Source: Gammaproteobacteria bacterium (GTDB lineage Bacteria; Pseudomonadota; Gammaproteobacteria; QOAV01). From it: a DNA stretch of 5,833 bases. The DNA is taken from contig QOAV01000188.1 in assembly GCA_003972845.1 (NCBI GenBank), forward strand, positions 1 to 5,833, given 5' to 3'. The notes below the pieces were generated by a model. It worked only from the letters and a program-made list of their open reading frames with translations, searched no databases and had not been told where the DNA came from. The position numbers were made by a program, and so were the translations under genes. Below are positions 1 to 5,833 of the stretch, one piece after another; position 1 is the stretch's first letter; every line of letters starts with the position of its first letter.

Positions 1-383
1 TGGTGCGGGATACTACGGATTTGATGAGTCTGGGCGTGAACAGCATCGCCATCATGTCCAATGACCCGGAAGAGTACGCAGAAGACTCGTTCGACAACAT
101 GAAGAAAGTGGCCGCTGAATATGGTTTCCCGTTTCCCTATGTGATGGATGAGAGCCAGGAAGTGGCGAAGGCGTACGGCGCTGTCTGCACGCCGGACTTT
201 TTCGGCTACAACAATAAGCTGGAATTGCAGTATCGCGGCCGTCTGGATGCCAGCAGGAAAGACGCTGCGCCGGAGGATGCGCGTCGGGATTTGTATGAAG
301 CAATGAAACAGGTCGCCGAGACGGGGCGCGGCCCTGAACAGCAAACCCCGTCCATGGGTTGCTCGATTAAATGGAAAAGCTGA
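1..383 (+). CDS. Thioredoxin-fold peroxiredoxin-like protein (AhpC/TSA superfamily), 5' partial
   Basis: The reading frame enters from the left edge (first full codon at base 3) and ends at TGA 381-383, giving 126 visible residues. They match the C-terminal two-thirds of the PRX-like thioredoxin-family proteins of about 185-190 residues. Visible hallmarks are a SNDPEEY stretch (about visible residues 19-25), FPYVMDESQ (44-52), the active-site loop GAVCTPDFF (59-67) with its probable cis-proline, a YRGRLD strand (77-82), and the family's C-terminal PSMGCSIKWK signature. The GTG at base 3 is unlikely to be the true start, because family members carry about 60 further N-terminal residues, including the CxxC-type redox motif; these would lie upstream of the window. 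The role is probably cytoplasmic thiol-disulfide or peroxide chemistry, but the substrate is not known for this subfamily. A probable terminator lies about 60 bases downstream, so it is likely transcribed separately from tkt. Family assignment is firm; exact function is not. Confidence 0.88.
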   Translation, partial: VRDTTDLMSLGVNSIAIMSNDPEEYAEDSFDNMKKVAAEYGFPFPYVMDESQEVAKAYGAVCTPDFFGYNNKLELQYRGRLDASRKDAAPEDARRDLYEAMKQVAETGRGPEQQTPSMGCSIKWKS

Positions 384-441
384 CGGCTATTCAACAAGTT
401 CCATTGGATACTTAATGTCAAGCAAGCTGAAGTGGTCCATG

Positions 442-466
442 CTGTGGGGCCGCCCAAGCAGTTTTT
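442..466 (+). terminator. Probable rho-independent terminator after the thioredoxin-like gene
   Basis: CTG-T-GGG (442-448) pairs with CCC (453-455) and G-CAG (458-461). The loop is four bases, there is a two-base AA bulge on the 3' arm and one T-G wobble. Five T residues follow at once (462-466). It lies about 60 bases past the upstream stop codon and well before tkt. The bulged stem makes it weaker than the two terminators further right. Confidence 0.5.
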
Positions 467-527
467 AGTTGCTGTCGTCGTGAAGCTGGGGGAGAATACC
501 CGCCCGCAAAAGGGGATGAACCGCCCA

Positions 528-542
528 TAGAATATGTATAAA
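528..542 (+). promoter_or_regulatory. Candidate -10 region for tkt (weak)
   Basis: An A/T-rich patch in otherwise G/C-rich DNA contains TAGAAT (528-533, five of six matches to the sigma-70 -10 consensus) and an overlapping TATAAA (537-542). No good -35 hexamer sits 16-18 bases upstream of either, so an activator may be needed, or the patch may not be a promoter. If real, the tkt mRNA would have a leader of roughly 100-115 bases. This is inference from composition and position. Confidence 0.25.
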
Positions 543-566
543 AAACGGGCTGAAAAATATGCCGGG

Positions 567-608
567 CCGGCTGTCGCCAGGAGTCTGCAGGATTCCTGGA
601 TCAGCGGG
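567..608 (+). other. Imperfect hairpin in the presumed tkt leader
   Basis: A nested inverted repeat: CC (567-568) with GG (607-608), a G/G mismatch, GCTG (570-573) with CAGC (602-605), a small internal loop, then CCAGGA (577-582) with TCCTGG (594-599) around an 11-base loop. It ends 45 bases before the tkt start codon. A pyrimidine- and A-rich stretch, then the ribosome-binding site, follow. There is no long T-run directly after it, so it is not an obvious terminator. It resembles no riboswitch class I recognise and could be a structured leader or chance pairing. The remainder of 384-652 holds no gene I can support. Confidence 0.3.
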
Positions 609-652
609 TTCGTGAAATTTTCTTAACTTTAAAAAGGTATGAGGGTAAATCA

Positions 653-2659
<2,007 letters not shown>

Positions 2660-2667
2660 AGCAAATC

Positions 2668-2702
2668 ACTCCCGCCCCCATACCGGCGGGAGTTTCATTT
2701 TT
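2668..2702 (+). terminator. Rho-independent terminator between tkt and gap
   Basis: A perfect nine-base-pair stem, ACTCCCGCC (2668-2676) with GGCGGGAGT (2685-2693), has an eight-base loop and a T-rich tail (TTTCATTTTT). It starts nine bases after the tkt stop. It should end most tkt transcripts, although gap starts only 28 bases past the tail. The tail is interrupted by CA, so some read-through is plausible. Confidence 0.85.
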
Positions 2703-2715
2703 ATGGTTTTTATGA

Positions 2716-3732
<1,017 letters not shown>

Positions 3733-3742
3733 AAACCGGAAC

Positions 3743-3774
3743 CAGGGCGACGCTGGGTCGCCCTGTTTTCTTCT
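3743..3774 (+). terminator. Rho-independent terminator after gap
   Basis: A perfect nine-base-pair stem, CAGGGCGAC (3743-3751) with GTCGCCCTG (3757-3765), closes a five-base loop. It is followed by TTTTCTTCT, and begins ten bases past the gap stop codon. It separates gap from the pgk-pyk unit. Confidence 0.88.
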
Positions 3775-3785
3775 GGCTGCGAGAG

Positions 3786-3799
3786 GCGCTGGTCAGCGC
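3786..3799. repeat. Short perfect dyad upstream of pgk (possible operator)
   Basis: GCGCTG (3786-3791) and CAGCGC (3794-3799) form a perfect six-base inverted repeat around GT. An overlapping alternative pairing is CTGCG (3777-3781) with CGCAG (3797-3801). The dyad lies 15 bases before the candidate pgk -35 hexamer, where an activator or repressor could bind. It matches no operator consensus that I recall, and a six-base dyad can arise by chance. Confidence 0.25.
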
Positions 3800-3814
3800 A
3801 GATCAAGTTCCTTC

Positions 3815-3845
3815 TTGACGGGCCTGGCTAACAGTTTTCAATAAT
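3815..3845 (+). promoter_or_regulatory. Candidate sigma-70 promoter for pgk-pyk
   Basis: TTGACG (3815-3820, five of six matches to the -35 consensus) is followed after 19 bases by AATAAT (3840-3845, five of six to -10); an overlapping TAATAT lies at 3842-3847. The 19-21 base spacer is longer than the ideal 17, so the promoter may be weak or regulated. The position is right: between the gap terminator and the pgk start, giving a leader of about 25-30 bases. Confidence 0.42.
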
Positions 3846-3877
3846 ATCCAATCTTGCAGAACACTAAGGAGTAGATC

Positions 3878-5056
3878 ATGTCAGTGATCAAAATGACCGA
3901 CCTGGATCTGGCTGGTAATCGCGTACTTATTCGCGAAGACCTGAATGTGCCGATCAAGGACGGCAAGGTTACTTCTGACAAGCGTATCCGCGCGAGTCTT
4001 CCCACCATCAAGTTCGCCATGGACGCCGGCGCCAAGGTTATGCTCATGTCGCACCTTGGCCGTCCCACGGAGGGCGAATACGATCCGCAGTTTTCCCTGA
4101 AGCCGGTGGCCGACAAGCTGTCCGATCTGCTGGGCGTTGAAGTGGAACTGAAGCAGGACTGGCTGAATGGCATTGACCTGGAAAACGGTCAGGTTGCACT
4201 GTGTGAAAATGTGCGCTTCAACAAGGGCGAAAAAGCCAATGATGAAACGCTGTCCAAGAAAATGGCCGCCCTTTGCGACATTTTCGTGATGGATGCGTTC
4301 GGTACGGCGCACCGTGCCCAGGCTTCAACCTACGGGGTCGGCATGTTTGCGCCCGTGGCTTGCGCCGGGCCGTTGCTGGCCGGCGAGCTGGAAGCGCTGG
4401 GCAAGGCGCTGAATAACCCCGATCGGCCCATGGTCGCCATCGTTGGCGGCTCCAAGGTGTCCACCAAGCTGACCGTGCTGGACTCCCTCTCCAAAGTGGT
4501 GGATCAGCTCATCGTGGGTGGCGGCATCGCCAACACCTTTATCGCAGCCGAAGGTCATAACGTGGGCAAATCGCTCTACGAAGAAGACCTGGTGGAAGAG
4601 GCAAAGCGTCTGCGTACTGCGGCTCAGGAAAAAGGCGGCGATATACCGGTTCCCACCGATGTGGTTACCGGTAAGGAATTTTCCGAAACCGCCGTGGCGG
4701 AAACCAAAACCGTAGAGGAAGTCACAGATGATGATATGATTTTCGATATCGGACCGGATACGTCGGAAGCCTACGCCGAAGTACTCAAAAAAGCCGGCAC
4801 TATCGTCTGGAACGGGCCGGTTGGCGTGTTCGAATTCGATCAGTTCGGCCAGGGTACGAAGGCGCTGGGTATGGCCATCGCCGAATCCGACGCCTTTTCT
4901 ATTGCGGGTGGCGGTGATACGCTGGCCGCGGTGGACAAGTACGGCATTGCCGACAAGATTTCCTACATATCCACCGGCGGTGGCGCATTCCTGGAATTCC
5001 TCGAAGGTAAAAAACTGCCGGCGGTAGCCATGCTGGAAGAACGGGCCAAGGGGTAA
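3878..5056 (+). CDS. pgk: Phosphoglycerate kinase
   Basis: A complete 392-residue monomeric PGK of normal bacterial length (E. coli about 387). It reversibly transfers phosphate from 1,3-bisphosphoglycerate to ADP, giving 3-phosphoglycerate and ATP. It works in the cytosol in glycolysis, gluconeogenesis or the Calvin cycle. N-domain substrate residues are all present: Arg19, Asp21 and Asn23 in IREDLNVP, Arg36, His59 and Arg62 in SHLGRP, Arg113 in ENVRF, and Arg146 in GTAHR. The nucleotide-binding C-domain shows GGSKVSTK (190-197), WNGPVGVFE (311-319), GGGDT (344-348) and STGGGA (365-370). Start ATG 3878 has a strong AAGGAG (3866-3871) at six bases and matches the usual PGK N-terminus. It follows the gap terminator and a candidate promoter. 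The pyk start is 15 bases after the stop with no terminator between, so pgk and pyk are probably cotranscribed. Confidence 0.98.
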   Translation: MSVIKMTDLDLAGNRVLIREDLNVPIKDGKVTSDKRIRASLPTIKFAMDAGAKVMLMSHLGRPTEGEYDPQFSLKPVADKLSDLLGVEVELKQDWLNGIDLENGQVALCENVRFNKGEKANDETLSKKMAALCDIFVMDAFGTAHRAQASTYGVGMFAPVACAGPLLAGELEALGKALNNPDRPMVAIVGGSKVSTKLTVLDSLSKVVDQLIVGGGIANTFIAAEGHNVGKSLYEEDLVEEAKRLRTAAQEKGGDIPVPTDVVTGKEFSETAVAETKTVEEVTDDDMIFDIGPDTSEAYAEVLKKAGTIVWNGPVGVFEFDQFGQGTKALGMAIAESDAFSIAGGGDTLAAVDKYGIADKISYISTGGGAFLEFLEGKKLPAVAMLEERAKG

Positions 5057-5071
5057 CACTGACCCTGATTT

Positions 5072-5833
5072 ATGTTTAGACGAACCAAAATACTCGCCAC
5101 GCTGGGACCGGCAACGGACAGCGACAAGGTGCTTGATGAGATTATCGAGGCGGGAGTTGATGTGGCGCGCATCAATTTTTCCCATGGCGAACACCAGGAT
5201 CACAAACGTCGCGCCGAATGGATTCGCAACCGCGCACGCGCCTATGGTCATCAGGTAGGCGTTCTGGCCGACCTGCAGGGCCCCAAAATTCGCATAGGCC
5301 GGTTTGCCGACGGTTCGGTGGAGTTGAAGGAGGGCGATACCTTCATTCTGGATACGCGTATGAACGAGCGCGCCGGAACCCGTGAGCGGGTCAGTGTGAC
5401 CTACAAGGATCTACCCTCAGATGTCAGCCGCGGTGATTGTCTGTTGTTGGATGACGGCCGCATTTCGCTATGGGTGGAAGAATCCGATCCGGAAAAGGGC
5501 ATCATCGTCACCAAGGTGAAAATCGGCGGCGTACTTTCCGATTCCAAGGGCATAAACCGCATGGGCGGCGGTCTGTCGGCCGGCGCGTTGACCGAGAAAG
5601 ACCGGGCGGACATCAAGGCGGCAGCGGAGATTGATGCCGATTATCTGGCGGTTTCCTTTGTGCGTACGGCAGATGATATACATGAAGCCAGGAACCTGAT
5701 GCAGGAAGCGGGCGGCGACGCCGGTATTGTGGCAAAAATCGAGCGCCAGGAAGCGCTGGATGACCTGCCCAACATCATATCGGCGGCGGATGTCATTATG
5801 ATCGCGCGCGGTGATCTCGGTGTGGAAATAGGC
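5072..5833 (+). CDS. pyk: Pyruvate kinase, 3' partial (PykA-like, likely K+-independent type)
   Basis: The frame is open from ATG 5072 to the window end, giving 254 residues, about half of a usual 470-480 residue enzyme. It converts phosphoenolpyruvate and ADP to pyruvate and ATP, the irreversible last step of glycolysis in the cytosol. The start TKILATLGPAT, RINFSHG (33-39), DLQGPKIR (67-74), the B-domain (about 70-170), GGGLSAGALTEKD (165-177), AVSFVR (193-198), IVAKIERQEA with catalytic Lys222 and metal ligand Glu224, and ARGDLGVEIG with metal ligand Asp248 are all visible. In-frame stops just upstream (TGA at 5066-5068) leave ATG 5072 as the first possible start, although no Shine-Dalgarno sequence precedes it. 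Lys72 in DLQGPKIR is the residue type linked to K+-independent pyruvate kinases. Codon use is looser than in gap: AGA, CGA and AGG arginines and six ATA isoleucines. The missing part holds the rest of the barrel and the C-domain where effectors bind, so allostery cannot be judged. Confidence 0.97.
   Translation, partial: MFRRTKILATLGPATDSDKVLDEIIEAGVDVARINFSHGEHQDHKRRAEWIRNRARAYGHQVGVLADLQGPKIRIGRFADGSVELKEGDTFILDTRMNERAGTRERVSVTYKDLPSDVSRGDCLLLDDGRISLWVEESDPEKGIIVTKVKIGGVLSDSKGINRMGGGLSAGALTEKDRADIKAAAEIDADYLAVSFVRTADDIHEARNLMQEAGGDAGIVAKIERQEALDDLPNIISAADVIMIARGDLGVEIG

Noticed and set aside
384..652. Known riboswitch or carbon-metabolism regulator site (Cra, HexR) upstream of tkt
   Set aside because: I found no match to the operator consensus sequences or riboswitch cores that I remember.
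4325..5251. 308-codon antisense open frame spanning the end of pgk and the start of pyk
   Set aside because: pgk and pyk share the same register here, and the frame mirrors their codons. It has no family resemblance and is covered by two certain genes on the other strand.

Overview
This window is core carbon-metabolism DNA from a proteobacterium, most likely a gammaproteobacterium. The transketolase, GAPDH and PGK all read like the Escherichia coli enzymes along their length. The pyruvate kinase has the PykA-type DLQGPKIR motif. G+C looks moderately high (roughly mid-50s by eye). I cannot name a genus.

Layout, all on the + strand. (1) Bases 1-383 are the 3' two-thirds of a thioredoxin-fold, peroxiredoxin-like protein cut by the window edge. 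(2) Bases 384-652 are a non-coding stretch with a probable terminator, a weak promoter candidate and a hairpin in the presumed tkt leader. (3) 653-2659 is transketolase (tkt). (4) 2660-2730 holds a clear intrinsic terminator. (5) 2731-3732 is type I GAPDH (gap). (6) 3733-3877 holds a second clear terminator, a short dyad and a plausible promoter. (7) 3878-5056 is phosphoglycerate kinase (pgk). (8) From 5072 to the right edge is the N-terminal half of pyruvate kinase (pyk), open at the window end.

How the genes work together: transketolase exchanges two-carbon units in the pentose phosphate (or Calvin) pathway and yields glyceraldehyde 3-phosphate. GAPDH and PGK interconvert this triose with 3-phosphoglycerate in either direction. 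Pyruvate kinase is the irreversible ATP-yielding exit of glycolysis. The order tkt-gap-pgk-pyk is a known proteobacterial arrangement, often followed by fructose-bisphosphate aldolase (fba) just downstream; that would lie outside this window. The same enzymes serve heterotrophic glycolysis and gluconeogenesis or the Calvin cycle. No RuBisCO or phosphoribulokinase gene is visible to decide between them.

Although the genes sit together, the sequence argues against one simple operon: strong-looking terminators follow tkt and gap. Only pgk and pyk are closely packed without a terminator. I see no mobile element, CRISPR array, tRNA or rRNA, and no convincing undescribed system. The points worth a second look are regulatory (terminator placement, dyad, leader hairpin, missing pyk ribosome-binding site) and a few residue-level features.
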